From contig NZ_WJWY01000010.1 of the NCBI RefSeq assembly GCF_010367435.1, forward strand, positions 16,722 to 80,721: a DNA stretch of 64,000 bases, in the 5' to 3' direction. This document shows, piece after piece, positions 19,642 to 28,410 of this stretch (the stretch's first letter is position 1; each line of letters opens with the position of its first letter). This DNA is from Fusobacterium sp. IOR10. Its GTDB lineage: Bacteria; Fusobacteriota; Fusobacteriia; Fusobacteriales; Fusobacteriaceae. Below the pieces are notes generated by a model. It saw nothing but the letters and a program-made list of their open reading frames with translations, made no database searches and had not been told where the DNA came from. The position numbers and the translations under genes were made by a program.

Positions 19642-20220
19642 CTAATCTTTTATTTTTTTACTTAGTTCATTTAATATAGCTGGATAAATTCTATGCTCTA
19701 TTTTATGAATCTCTTCTTCTAACTTTTCTATATTCCATCCATCTTTTATTTTTAATTTTTCTTGGTAAATAATTTCACCAGAATCTACCCCTTCGTCAAC
19801 ATAATGAATAGTTACCCCTGTTTCTTTAGCTCCTGCTTTAAAAGCATCTCCTATTCCATCTTTTCCAGGATAATTAGGCAAGTAAGCTGGATGAATATTT
19901 ACAATTTTATTTTCATAGGCCTTTAACAAAGTAGATGATATGATTCTCATGTAACCTGCTAAGGCAATTAATCTTATCTCATTTTCATTTAAAATTTCTA
20001 TTATTTTTTTTTCATAATTTTCTTTAGTTGAAAATTCTTTAGGAATAACTATATAGCATGGTATCCCTAAATTCTTAGCTCTTTTTTCAGCATAGGAATT
20101 TTTTTTATCAACTATTAAAAGCTCCACTGAGTAATTTATATACTTATCTTCCTTGCTCTTTTCAACTATACTTTGAAAATTTCCACCATTTCCAGAAGCA
20201 AAGACTGCGATTTTTACCAT
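19642..20220 (-). CDS. purN: Phosphoribosylglycinamide formyltransferase
   Basis: This 192-residue GART enzyme starts with VKIAVFASGNGGNFQSIVE. It has LAGYMRIISSTLL, NIHPAYLPNYPGKDG with the catalytic Asn-His pair, and GVTIHYVDEGVDSGEII with the catalytic aspartate. It uses 10-formyl-THF to make FGAR. It overlaps the end of purM by seven bases, so translation of the two is probably coupled. Confidence 0.96.
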   Translation of the reverse strand: MVKIAVFASGNGGNFQSIVEKSKEDKYINYSVELLIVDKKNSYAEKRAKNLGIPCYIVIPKEFSTKENYEKKIIEILNENEIRLIALAGYMRIISSTLLKAYENKIVNIHPAYLPNYPGKDGIGDAFKAGAKETGVTIHYVDEGVDSGEIIYQEKLKIKDGWNIEKLEEEIHKIEHRIYPAILNELSKKIKD

Positions 20221-21278
20221 TCTAACTCTACTCCTTTTTCTCCTTCTATAATATCCCCAAGAACTACAGGTTTTTCACCTAATTTTTCTAGTTCCAAAAC
20301 AATTTCTTCACTTTTGTTTTCTTCAACTATCAAAATAAATCCAATTCCCATATTAAATACATTGTATAATTCTTCCTTTTCTAGTTCACCTTTTTCTTCT
20401 AAAAATTTAAATATTTTAGGTGTATCAATAACTTTAGTATCAATTTTAGCTCTTAGTCCTTCAGGAAGTACTCTAGGTATATTTTCATAAAATCCACCAC
20501 CTGTAACATGACACATTCCGTTTATTTCAAATTTAGAAAGTAAAGCTTTTATTGTTTTAACATATATTCTTGTTGGTGTAAGAAGAGCTTCTCCCAATGA
20601 TTTTCCATCAAATAAATCTCTGTATCCATTTAAATCAAATTGATTATCTTTCATAATTATTTTTCTTACAAGGGAAAATCCATTTGAATGAACACCTGAT
20701 GAAGGAATTCCAATTATTTTATTTCCACTTTTAACTTTTTTCCCTGTTATTAGTTTTGATTTTTCAACTACTCCAACACAAAATCCTGCAAGATCATAGT
20801 CACCTATTTTATACATATCTGGCATTTCTGCAGTTTCTCCACCAATAAGTCCACATTCTGATAGAACACATCCATCTGAAACACCCTTTACTATTTGTTC
20901 TATTTGTTCAGGAAAATTCTTTCCAACTGCTACATAGTCAAGAAAAAATATTGGCATAGCCCCTTGAACTAAAACATCATTTACACACATTGCCACAACA
21001 TCTTGCCCTATAGTATCGTGTTTTTCCATTTGGAAAGCTAACATTAATTTTGTTCCCACTCCATCTGTTCCACTTATTAAAACAGGTTCTTTGTATCCTA
21101 AAGCAGAAAGATCAAACATTCCACCAAAGGCTCCTATACTGTCCATAACTCCCTTTACTCTTGTTCTTTCAACATGGGATTTAATTCTTCTTACAGATTC
21201 ATAACCAGCTTCTAAATTAACACCAGATTCAGCATATTTTTTACTACTTTTTACATCTTCCATATAATTCTCCACCAT
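20214..21278 (-). CDS. purM: Phosphoribosylformylglycinamidine cyclo-ligase
   Basis: This is AIR synthetase of about 354 residues, with YAESGVNLEAGYESVRRIK, LISGTDGVGTKLMLAF, GQDVVAMCVNDVLVQGA, GGETAEMPDMY and a C-terminal GHVTGGGFYENIPR-like segment. The reading frame is open back to a TTG at 21293, but that codon is part of the TTGGAGGAAAAT ribosome binding site. The ATG at 21276-21278 is therefore the likely start. It is the first structural gene of its unit, downstream of a guanine riboswitch leader that also holds a small ORF ending 21 bases before purM. Confidence 0.95.
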   Translation of the reverse strand: MVENYMEDVKSSKKYAESGVNLEAGYESVRRIKSHVERTRVKGVMDSIGAFGGMFDLSALGYKEPVLISGTDGVGTKLMLAFQMEKHDTIGQDVVAMCVNDVLVQGAMPIFFLDYVAVGKNFPEQIEQIVKGVSDGCVLSECGLIGGETAEMPDMYKIGDYDLAGFCVGVVEKSKLITGKKVKSGNKIIGIPSSGVHSNGFSLVRKIIMKDNQFDLNGYRDLFDGKSLGEALLTPTRIYVKTIKALLSKFEINGMCHVTGGGFYENIPRVLPEGLRAKIDTKVIDTPKIFKFLEEKGELEKEELYNVFNMGIGFILIVEENKSEEIVLELEKLGEKPVVLGDIIEGEKGVELEW

Positions 21279-21298
21279 TTTATTTTCCTCCAAATTTT

Positions 21299-21499
21299 TT
21301 AATAAAAAAATACGCTACAAAACATTGCCTCACAGCATAATGATTTTGTAGCGTTACTTGTTAAAATATTTATGTTTTTTTTATATTTTTCAATGCACAT
21401 AAAAACAATTCCAAACTTTACAAGTTTGAATTTTATGGAAAAACTATTTGTTATACTTTTAACCATTCTTTTTATTTTTACACCAAAAATAAAAAACAT
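21299..21499 (-). CDS. Candidate leader ORF in the purM riboswitch leader
   Basis: This 66-codon frame begins MFFIFGVKIKRMVK and has a strong ribosome binding site (AAGGAG, nine bases before the ATG). It reads through a perfect 11-bp terminator hairpin and its T tract and stops at TAA 21 bases before the purM start. I recognise no protein family. The purE leader has a short ORF with the same opening (SD then ATGTTTTTTATT) in the same position. It may be a regulatory leader peptide, or both may be chance; translation is unproven. Confidence 0.4.
   Translation of the reverse strand: MFFIFGVKIKRMVKSITNSFSIKFKLVKFGIVFMCIEKYKKNINILTSNATKSLCCEAMFCSVFFY
21302..21354 (-). terminator. Second terminator of the purM leader
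   Basis: ACGCTACAAAA (reverse of 21344-21354) pairs perfectly with TTTTGTAGCGT (21312-21322) and is followed by ATTTTTTTATT on the minus strand. The hairpin lies inside the 66-codon leader ORF. Confidence 0.88.
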
Positions 21500-21560
21500 T
21501 GTATTTATCTCCTTTTTTTTAATGATTTTTTAACCATTACAAAGCAAAATAATTACAATG

Positions 21561-21585
21561 AAATAAAAAGACAGTCACCCTGTCT
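21561..21585 (-). terminator. First (riboswitch-linked) terminator of the purM leader
   Basis: AGACAG-GGTGA-CTGTCT followed by TTTTATTT, about 17 bases after the guanine aptamer on the minus strand. The stem is short. Confidence 0.6.
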
Positions 21586-21601
21586 AATATTGTATTCTTT
21601 T

Positions 21602-21669
21602 GCTTATAGTCTGCCAATTTAAGGTTGCAGGTAGAAACTCGTCGTCCATATCACGACTATTATATAAGC
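21602..21669 (-). ncRNA. Guanine-type purine riboswitch (purM unit)
   Basis: The minus strand reads GCTTATATAATAG, then TGATATGG, GTTTCTACC, CCTTAAA and GCAGACTATAAGC, the conserved purine aptamer core. P1 is GCTTATA with TATAAGC. GACTAT has a C at the ligand-pairing position (equivalent to C74), which predicts guanine/hypoxanthine rather than adenine. It precedes purM-purN-purH-purD. Confidence 0.95.
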
Positions 21670-21699
21670 GTAAACTTTTATTCATCTATTTACTTCCTA

Positions 21700-21728
21700 A
21701 GAATATCATATTTTCCTTATTTTTACAA
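21700..21728 (-). promoter_or_regulatory. Promoter of the purM riboswitch unit
   Basis: TTGTAA (21723-21728), 17 bases, TATTCT (21700-21705) on the minus strand, just beyond the end of the diguanylate cyclase gene. Confidence 0.65.
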
Positions 21729-21746
21729 CTACAAAATAATAAAAAT

Positions 21747-22646
21747 TTATTTTTTAAACTCAACTCTATTTCTTCCATTTTTCTTTGCCAAATAAACCCC
21801 TTCATCAGCTCTTTTTATTAAGCTTTCAATTATTTCATCATTTTTAATAAGAGAAACACCTATGGAAATAGTAACTTTTATTTTTTCATTATCTATATCT
21901 AATTCGCTATTTTCAATAAGCATTCTAATTCTATCTGCAATTTCAATTATTCTTTTTTCATCAATATTTTCAAAAACTCCTATAAACTCTTCTCCACCCC
22001 ATCTACCAATTATATCATTATCTCTGCAGGCACTAGTAAAAACTTTACCAACCATCTTTAAAATTTCATCCCCTATATTATGACCATAATTGTCATTAAC
22101 TTTTTTAAAAAAATCTATATCCAAAAACATTAACCCAAAGGGAGTTTTTAAATTTTTGTATTTCAACATTACTGAATTTAAATGAACATTTAAATATTTT
22201 CTATTTGGAAGTTTTGTTAACTCATCTTTAAAAATATTTTCCATTAAATTATTATTAGATTGAAGTAACATTTTATTTGGAGATACATCTGTGAAAGTTT
22301 CAACAGCACCTATTATTTTTCCTTTTTCATAAATAGAAATAACTTTAACAATAACAGGAATTCTAAAACCATTTTTATGTCTTAAATATAATTTTTGTTC
22401 CCTTGGTTTCCCGTCATTCATAGTATCTAGCAAGGGACAACCTGATATGCATAATTTCTTCCCAGTTTCATCCACATGATTTAAGATATTATCACAACAA
22501 TATCTATTAACTATTTCTTCTGATAAATATCCTGTTATTTTCTCTGCTCCTTTATTCCAAAAACTTATTTTTCTGTTTATATCTACAAAGTAAACTCCTT
22601 CACTAATTCCATTTAATATTTTTGTATATATTTTTTTTTCATCCAT
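21747..22646 (-). CDS. PAS-GGDEF diguanylate cyclase
   Basis: This 299-residue protein has an N-terminal PAS domain (about residues 10-125) and a C-terminal GGDEF domain. The active site is GGEEF within RWGGEEFIGVF, and RDND five residues before it matches the RxxD inhibitory site, so product feedback is expected. The PAS domain has a cysteine cluster (YCCDN and CISGCPLL), which might bind a metal or respond to redox; that is a guess. No transmembrane segment is visible. It lies between the two pur units with its own extended -10 promoter and the purL terminator upstream. Confidence 0.93.
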   Translation of the reverse strand: MDEKKIYTKILNGISEGVYFVDINRKISFWNKGAEKITGYLSEEIVNRYCCDNILNHVDETGKKLCISGCPLLDTMNDGKPREQKLYLRHKNGFRIPVIVKVISIYEKGKIIGAVETFTDVSPNKMLLQSNNNLMENIFKDELTKLPNRKYLNVHLNSVMLKYKNLKTPFGLMFLDIDFFKKVNDNYGHNIGDEILKMVGKVFTSACRDNDIIGRWGGEEFIGVFENIDEKRIIEIADRIRMLIENSELDIDNEKIKVTISIGVSLIKNDEIIESLIKRADEGVYLAKKNGRNRVEFKK

Positions 22647-22677
22647 TTAACACCTCCACTTTAAGTTCCCATATTTG

Positions 22678-22686
22678 ATTATACCA
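22678..22686 (-). promoter_or_regulatory. Extended -10 promoter of the diguanylate cyclase gene
   Basis: Minus-strand TGGTATAAT directly after the purL terminator and about 35 bases before the start codon. Confidence 0.55.
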
Positions 22687-22690
22687 TAAA

Positions 22691-22720
22691 AGAAAGGATA
22701 GTTTTAAAACTATCCTTTCT
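22691..22720 (-). terminator. Terminator after purL
   Basis: A perfect inverted repeat, AGAAAGGATAGTTTT / AAAACTATCCTTTCT, followed by TTTATGG on the minus strand, 20 bases after the purL stop codon. Confidence 0.82.
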
Positions 22721-22739
22721 AAATTTTTAAATGATTTCA

Positions 22740-25700
22740 TTATTTTTTAAAGAAATTAACTCCATTTTTGAAAATATCTTGCATTTTTTCCCCATATATA
22801 TTTTTGTATAATCCCTCTTCATATCTTTCTGAATGTCCCATTTTTCCAAAGATTTTTCCATCTTTAGAAGTGATCCCTTCTATTGCATAGTACGAACCAT
22901 TTAAATTATATTCTGTATCTAAAGTAGGTTCTCCATTTAAATCACAATATTGAGTCCCTATTTGACCATTTTCAAATAGTTCCTTAGCAAACTCATCACT
23001 AACTACAAATTTCCCTTCCCCATGGGATAAAGTCATTGGGAAAACATCCCCTATGTTAAATGATGACAACCAAGGAGAAGAATTTGAAGAAACTCTAGTA
23101 TAAGCCATTCTAGAAACATGACGATTAATATCGTTTTTAAATAGTGTAGGAGAGTTTTCATTTAATTTATCCATATCTCCATATGGTAATAGTCCTGATT
23201 TTATTAGAGCTTGGAATCCGTTACATATACCTAACATTAGTCCTTCATTTTTTAAGAATACTTTAATTGCTTCTTTTATTTTTTTATTTGATAATATATT
23301 TGTTATAAATTTCCCAGATCCATCTGGCTCATCCCCAGCACTAAATCCACCTGGAATTGCAATGATTTGAGATTCTAAAATTTTATTTGCCAACTCTTTC
23401 ATTGAATTATTAAGATCTTCAACTGTTAAATTATTAATAACAAAAATTTCTGATTTTCCTCCAGCTCTATTAAAGGCCTTAGCTGTATCGTATTCTGAAT
23501 TAGTACCAGGAAATGTTATTACTAGAACTTTAGGATTATCATATAGTTTCTTTGCTTTTTGAGGCATTTCTACTACTTTTTCCTTTGGAACAATTAATTT
23601 ACTCTTTATTTCATGACTTTTAGTTGGATAGATTTTTGAATATCTTTCTTCCCAAATTTCTATAGCATCATCTATATTTAATTCTACATTATTTATTTTT
23701 ATAATTTTATTTTTACTAACTGTTCCTAGTAATATTCCAAAATTTAATTTTTCTTTTGATTCTACAATTATTCCCCCAGGAATTAAATCAAATAAATTTT
23801 CCTCTGTTTCTATCTCAATTCCTAATTTATTACCAAAGGACATTTTCATTAGAGCTTCTGATATCCCTCCAAACTTAATAACTGAAGAAGACACTATCTT
23901 TTTCTCTCTTATTTTCTCTCTTACATTTTTAAAATTATTTTTCAAGCTAGAATATACAGGAGTAAAGTCATCTTTGTATTGTGGTTTTACTAAGTATATA
24001 TAATTTCCCTCTTCTTTTAACTCTGAAGATATAATATTATTTACATTTTCTGTTACAACAGCAAAGGAAATTAATGTTGGAGGAACATCTATATCCTTAA
24101 AAGTTCCACTCATACTATCTTTTCCACCTATTGCTGGAGTTTCAAACTGAACTTGAGCTTCCAATGCTCCAAGTAAAGCCATAAATGGTTTCCCCCATCT
24201 TATATCTTCTTTACCTAATTTTTCAAAATATTCTTGGAATGTTAATCTTGCCCTAGTGGAATCTCCCCCTACAGCTGTTATTCTAGCTAATGATTCTACA
24301 ACTGCATATATGGCACCTAAATATGGTGATTTTTCACTTATATAAGGATTAAATCCATATGCCATTATTGAAGCTGTATTTGTATAACCATTTGTTGGAA
24401 ATTTTTGTATACTTGCTTCACTTTCTGTAAGTTGATATTTACCTCCATATGGCATTAAAACTGTTGATCTTCCAACTGTTGAGTCAAACATTTCAACCAT
24501 TCCTCTTTGAGAAGCAACATTCATATCCTTTAATGTTGATGTTAATTTCTCTTTTAAATCTCCTGTTTTATTAGATTTAAATATATTTGTATTGTCTTCT
24601 AGTGAAACTTTTACATTTTGTTCTTGAGTTACACCATTTGTATCTAAAAATTCTCTAGATAGATTAACTATTGTTTCCCCTCTAAATTTTATTATTAAAT
24701 CTTCATTTTCTGTAACCTTGGCCACAATGTTTATATCTAAATTTTCTTTTCTTAAAAGTTCCCCAAATTTTTCAACATTTTCTGGAGCTACTACAACTGC
24801 CATTCTCTCCTGTGATTCACTAATAGCAAGCTCTGTTCCACTAAGTCCTAAATATTTCACAGAAACCTTGTCTAAATCAATTTCTATCCCTCTAGCTAAT
24901 TCTCCAATTGCAACAGAAACCCCTCCAGCTCCAAAGTCATTTGATTTTTTTATAAGTTTTGTTACTTCTGGATTTCTAAAAGCTCTTTGAATTTTTCTTT
25001 CCACAGGTGCGTTACCCTTTTGAACTTCTGAAGAACACTTTGTTAAAGAAGAATCTGTATGTTCTTTAGAAGAACCAGTGGCTCCTCCCACTCCATCTCT
25101 TCCTGTTTTTCCACCAAAAACAAGAATCACATCTCCTGCTTTAGGTTCTTCCCTTAAAACATATTTCTTTTTAACTGCTCCTACAACTGCTCCCACTTCC
25201 ATTCTTTTTGCCTTATATCCATCATGATATATTTCATTAACAAAAGTTGTTGCTAATCCAATTTGATTTCCATAAGATGAATATCCATGAGCTGCTCCTT
25301 TGGAAATTCTAGATTGAGGTAATTTATTAGGTAATGTATTTTCTAGTTTTTCACATATGTTTCCAGCCCCTGTAATTCTCATAGCTTGATATACATATGA
25401 TCTTCCTGACAATGGATCTCTTATAGCTCCCCCAACACAAGTTGAAGCTCCACCAAAGGGTTCTATTTCTGTTGGATGATTATGAGTTTCATTTTTAAAC
25501 ATTAGTAACCATTTTTCTAGTTTCCCATCCTCATCAACTTCAACTTCAATACTACAAGCGTTTATTTCATCTGTAATTTCCATATCATCTAATTTACCTA
25601 TTTTTCTCATGTATTTCCCGCCTATAGTTCCCATATCCATTAGAGTCATAGGTTTTCTATTTCCATGAACTTGTTCTCTTAGTTTCAAATAATTATCATA

Positions 25701-26432
25701 TGACTTTTGTATTCCCTCTGTCATATTACCTTTAACTATTTGAATATTTTTTAAGTAAGTTTCAAATGTTGTATGTCTACAATGATCTGACCAATAAGTA
25801 TCTAAAACTTTTATTTCAGTATCTGTTGGATTTCTTTTTTGATCTCTAAAATAATTTTGAATATGTTGTAAATCTCCTAAACTCATAGCAAGTCCATTTT
25901 CATCTATAAAATTTTCCAACTTTTCTTGAGAATAGTTTATAAACCCTTTTACAATAGGTACATCTTCAATGGTTATATCTTCTTCATTACTTAATACATT
26001 TAAATCCTTTTCCCTTGTTTCTATAGGATTAATTATGTATTTTTTTATTTTATCAAAATCATTTATATCCCCTTCTAGTACAATAACTCTTCCACTTTTT
26101 ATTTTAACATTTTCTTTATTATTTAGAAGAACTAAACATTGTTCTGCTGAATCTGCCCTTTGATCATATTGCCCAGGTAAATTTTCTATAGCAATATAAT
26201 TTTTACCATTTAAATTAATTTCATCATACACATTATCTGTCACTACTTCTGATAAAACTTTTGATTTTAAAAGTATTACATCTTCATCTTCACAATTAAA
26301 TACATCATATACATTGAATAATCTTAAATCCTTTACTTTATCTTCATGTAAATTTTCTTTTAATTCATTTAAAAGAGATTTCCCTTCAACTCTAAATCCT
26401 TCTTTTTTAGAAACGTATATTCTTTTATTCAC
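22740..26432 (-). CDS. purL: Phosphoribosylformylglycinamidine synthase, single-chain (PurL with fused glutaminase)
   Basis: This 1230-residue FGAM synthetase carries synthetase and glutaminase on one chain. The synthetase part has NTYWSDHCRHTTFE-type residues (TYWSDHCRHTTFETYL), KNETHNHPTEIEPFGGA and later PAIGGKDSMSGTF. The C-terminal class I glutaminase domain has the nucleophile in LGICNGFQALIKSG and a His in LSHGEGKF. The start is GTG at 26430-26432 with AAGGAG six bases upstream. No separate purQ or purS is needed. It ends the purE-purK-purL unit. Confidence 0.96.
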   Translation of the reverse strand: MNKRIYVSKKEGFRVEGKSLLNELKENLHEDKVKDLRLFNVYDVFNCEDEDVILLKSKVLSEVVTDNVYDEINLNGKNYIAIENLPGQYDQRADSAEQCLVLLNNKENVKIKSGRVIVLEGDINDFDKIKKYIINPIETREKDLNVLSNEEDITIEDVPIVKGFINYSQEKLENFIDENGLAMSLGDLQHIQNYFRDQKRNPTDTEIKVLDTYWSDHCRHTTFETYLKNIQIVKGNMTEGIQKSYDNYLKLREQVHGNRKPMTLMDMGTIGGKYMRKIGKLDDMEITDEINACSIEVEVDEDGKLEKWLLMFKNETHNHPTEIEPFGGASTCVGGAIRDPLSGRSYVYQAMRITGAGNICEKLENTLPNKLPQSRISKGAAHGYSSYGNQIGLATTFVNEIYHDGYKAKRMEVGAVVGAVKKKYVLREEPKAGDVILVFGGKTGRDGVGGATGSSKEHTDSSLTKCSSEVQKGNAPVERKIQRAFRNPEVTKLIKKSNDFGAGGVSVAIGELARGIEIDLDKVSVKYLGLSGTELAISESQERMAVVVAPENVEKFGELLRKENLDINIVAKVTENEDLIIKFRGETIVNLSREFLDTNGVTQEQNVKVSLEDNTNIFKSNKTGDLKEKLTSTLKDMNVASQRGMVEMFDSTVGRSTVLMPYGGKYQLTESEASIQKFPTNGYTNTASIMAYGFNPYISEKSPYLGAIYAVVESLARITAVGGDSTRARLTFQEYFEKLGKEDIRWGKPFMALLGALEAQVQFETPAIGGKDSMSGTFKDIDVPPTLISFAVVTENVNNIISSELKEEGNYIYLVKPQYKDDFTPVYSSLKNNFKNVREKIREKKIVSSSVIKFGGISEALMKMSFGNKLGIEIETEENLFDLIPGGIIVESKEKLNFGILLGTVSKNKIIKINNVELNIDDAIEIWEERYSKIYPTKSHEIKSKLIVPKEKVVEMPQKAKKLYDNPKVLVITFPGTNSEYDTAKAFNRAGGKSEIFVINNLTVEDLNNSMKELANKILESQIIAIPGGFSAGDEPDGSGKFITNILSNKKIKEAIKVFLKNEGLMLGICNGFQALIKSGLLPYGDMDKLNENSPTLFKNDINRHVSRMAYTRVSSNSSPWLSSFNIGDVFPMTLSHGEGKFVVSDEFAKELFENGQIGTQYCDLNGEPTLDTEYNLNGSYYAIEGITSKDGKIFGKMGHSERYEEGLYKNIYGEKMQDIFKNGVNFFKK

Positions 26433-26459
26433 TTTTTTCTCCTTATATTTTCATAATGA

Positions 26460-27584
26460 TTATTTATTATATATTTCATTTGCTCTTATTATTAAATCTT
26501 CAACATTATTTCCAACTATATTTAAATGTCCCATTTTTCTGTTAAACTTATTTTCACCCTTTTCATAAATATGTAAAATCTCATTTTTGTTCAAGGATAT
26601 TTTCTCTATTTTTTTTACATCTTGTCCTAAAATATTTAACATAACTACATTCTTTAAAAGTTTAGGATCTTTTATCTTTTTCCCACAGATAGCATCAATT
26701 TGAATATCAAACTGAGAATTATCACAGGCATCCATTGTATAATGAAAAGAATTGTGAGGTCTTGGAGCTATTTCATTAACATAAATCTCTCCATCTTTCC
26801 CATAAAAATATTCTATTGCTAGGGGTCCTACAAAGTCTAATCCATTTATTATTTTTTCACTGATTTTTTTAATTTTGTCAGTTACTTCTTTAGATACTCT
26901 AGCGGGAACTATTGTTAAATGTAATATACTATTTTTATGTATATTTTCAGCAACTGGGAAAATAGCTACACTTTTATCTGTGCTCTTTACAACAAAACAA
27001 GATAATTCACACTTAAAATCTATCATTTCTTCTAATATATATTCTCTTTTTCTAAATTCTTCTTTTAGTTCTTTTTCTACTTTTTCTTTATCCTCTTTGG
27101 TTTTTATAATCCATTGACCTTTCCCATCATATCCCCCTGTACAAGTTTTAAGTATACAAGGATAACCTATTTCATTTATGCCCTTATCAAAGGAATTTTC
27201 CACATTTATTATTTTAAAGTTTGCTGTTTTTATACCTAAATCCTTTATCTTGCTTTTTTCCCTAAACCTATGTTGGCTTATGAACAATGGCTTTATCCCT
27301 TGAGGAATATAGCCTCCATTATTTTCTATTACATCTATTGATTCTGAAGTTACATTTTCAAATTCATAAGTTATTACATCTGATATTTTTGACAATTCTA
27401 AAATACTTTCCCTATCATTATAAGGTCCTAGAATATGCTTTTGTGCCACTAAAGCAGCACATACATCCTTTCCTGGATCTAAAATTATAGTTTTGTATCC
27501 TTTTTTAATAGCACTTTCACAAAGCATTTTTCCAAGTTGTCCTCCACCTAAAATTCCTATACTTTTACCTTTCTCAATAATCAT
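26460..27584 (-). CDS. purK: 5-(carboxyamino)imidazole ribonucleotide synthase
   Basis: This 374-residue ATP-grasp enzyme opens with IGILGGGQLGKMLCESA, has the ATP-grasp core (PCILKTCTGGYDGKGQW, EEMIDFKCELSCFV) and EIAPRPHNSFHYTMDAC near residue 265. It converts AIR, bicarbonate and ATP to N5-CAIR, the substrate of PurE. The start overlaps the purE stop codon by one base (TAATG). With PurE it shows the two-step bacterial carboxylation route. Confidence 0.96.
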   Translation of the reverse strand: MIIEKGKSIGILGGGQLGKMLCESAIKKGYKTIILDPGKDVCAALVAQKHILGPYNDRESILELSKISDVITYEFENVTSESIDVIENNGGYIPQGIKPLFISQHRFREKSKIKDLGIKTANFKIINVENSFDKGINEIGYPCILKTCTGGYDGKGQWIIKTKEDKEKVEKELKEEFRKREYILEEMIDFKCELSCFVVKSTDKSVAIFPVAENIHKNSILHLTIVPARVSKEVTDKIKKISEKIINGLDFVGPLAIEYFYGKDGEIYVNEIAPRPHNSFHYTMDACDNSQFDIQIDAICGKKIKDPKLLKNVVMLNILGQDVKKIEKISLNKNEILHIYEKGENKFNRKMGHLNIVGNNVEDLIIRANEIYNK

Positions 27585-28069
27585 TATAAGTCTACCTCAC
27601 TTGTTTCTAATACTTTATTTTTTTGATCTTCTCTAAATTTCAATACTTTATCTGCAACTTCTTCATCCATTAACCCTATTATCTCAGCTGCTAGAATTCC
27701 TGCGTTTTTAGCACCTGCATCTCCTATGGCCAATGTCCCAACAGGAATCCCCCCTGGCATTTGAACTATTGATAGCAAAGAATCTTTTCCACTTAATGCT
27801 CTTGATTTTATTGGAACACCTAAAACTGGAACTGTAGTTAAAGCTGCCACCATTCCAGGAAGATGAGCTGCTCCCCCTGCTCCTGCTATTATAACTTTCA
27901 CTCCTCTACCCCTTGCTTTTTTTGCATAGTCATACATTAAATCTGGTGTTCTATGAGCTGATACTATTTTCACTTCATAATCAATTCCAAACAATTTTAA
28001 CATTTCAACAGCTTTTTCCATTGTTGGAAGGTCTGATCTGCTCCCCATAATTACACTAACCATTGACAT
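27584..28069 (-). CDS. purE: N5-carboxyaminoimidazole ribonucleotide mutase (class I PurE)
   Basis: This enzyme has about 161 residues, with [31 protein letters not shown] and [16 protein letters not shown], the class I PurE substrate-binding segments. The open frame extends to a TTG at 28081, but that TTG lies in the TTTGGAGGTAATT ribosome binding site, so the ATG at 28067-28069 is preferred; a second ATG follows two codons later. It is the first structural gene after a guanine riboswitch leader of more than 300 bases. Confidence 0.95.
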   Translation of the reverse strand: MSMVSVIMGSRSDLPTMEKAVEMLKLFGIDYEVKIVSAHRTPDLMYDYAKKARGRGVKVIIAGAGGAAHLPGMVAALTTVPVLGVPIKSRALSGKDSLLSIVQMPGGIPVGTLAIGDAGAKNAGILAAEIIGLMDEEVADKVLKFREDQKNKVLETSEVDL

Positions 28070-28116
28070 AATTACCTCCAAAAAATTTATTTAAATATTT
28101 TTAGCTTACTTTAATC

Positions 28117-28164
28117 AAAAAAAACGCCATAAATCAAGGGCGAACTATCCCTGAAATTATGACG
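28117..28164 (-). terminator. Second terminator of the purE leader
   Basis: CGTCATAA pairs with TTATGGCG and an inner CAGGG with CCCTTG, followed by eight T on the minus strand. The small leader ORF runs into this hairpin and stops in its 3' arm. Confidence 0.88.
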
Positions 28165-28220
28165 TCTAATAATTTATAATTTATCTTTTTAAAAACTTGT
28201 TTTGTTTTAATAAAAAACAT
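28134..28220 (-). CDS. Candidate leader ORF in the purE riboswitch leader
   Basis: This 28-codon frame begins MFFIKTKQVFKKIN and ends in GIVRP with TGA inside the 3' arm of the second terminator. A GGGGA ribosome binding site lies eight bases before the ATG. The first 12 coding bases (ATGTTTTTTATT) are identical to those of the leader ORF before purM. I know no family for the peptide. Translation of it would occupy the terminator stem. Confidence 0.4.
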   Translation of the reverse strand: MFFIKTKQVFKKINYKLLDVIISGIVRP

Positions 28221-28246
28221 TGCTTAGTCCCCTTTTTTTAATCTAT

Positions 28247-28276
28247 AAAAAAACAAATGATTACACCAACCATTTG
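28247..28276 (-). terminator. First (riboswitch-linked) terminator of the purE leader
   Basis: CAAATG and CATTTG close a hairpin followed by seven T on the minus strand, about 45 bases after the aptamer. Confidence 0.75.
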
Positions 28277-28319
28277 AAAAAGCAACTTAAGTTATAACGA
28301 GTTTTCATTATATCTTTGT

Positions 28320-28388
28320 GCCTATAGTCTACTAATTTAAGGTCAGTAGGTAGAAACTTGTCATCCGTATTATGACGTTTATATAAGC
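28320..28388 (-). ncRNA. Guanine-type purine riboswitch (purE unit)
   Basis: The minus strand shows GCTTATATAAACG, ATACGGATGAC, GTTTCTACC, CCTTAAA and GTAGACTATAGGC. P1 is GCTTATA with TATAGGC. The C in GACTAT predicts guanine/hypoxanthine binding. It heads purE-purK-purL. The 539-base gap 28070-28620 holds this RNA, its promoter, two terminators and the leader ORF. Confidence 0.95.
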
Positions 28389-28410
28389 TATTATTCAATT
28401 AATTAACCCT

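Noticed and set aside
21299..28220. Treating the MFFI leader ORFs as remnants of purC or purF
   Set aside because: Neither peptide shows any PurC or PurF motif, and both have intact start signals in matching positions, so they are listed as candidate leader ORFs instead.
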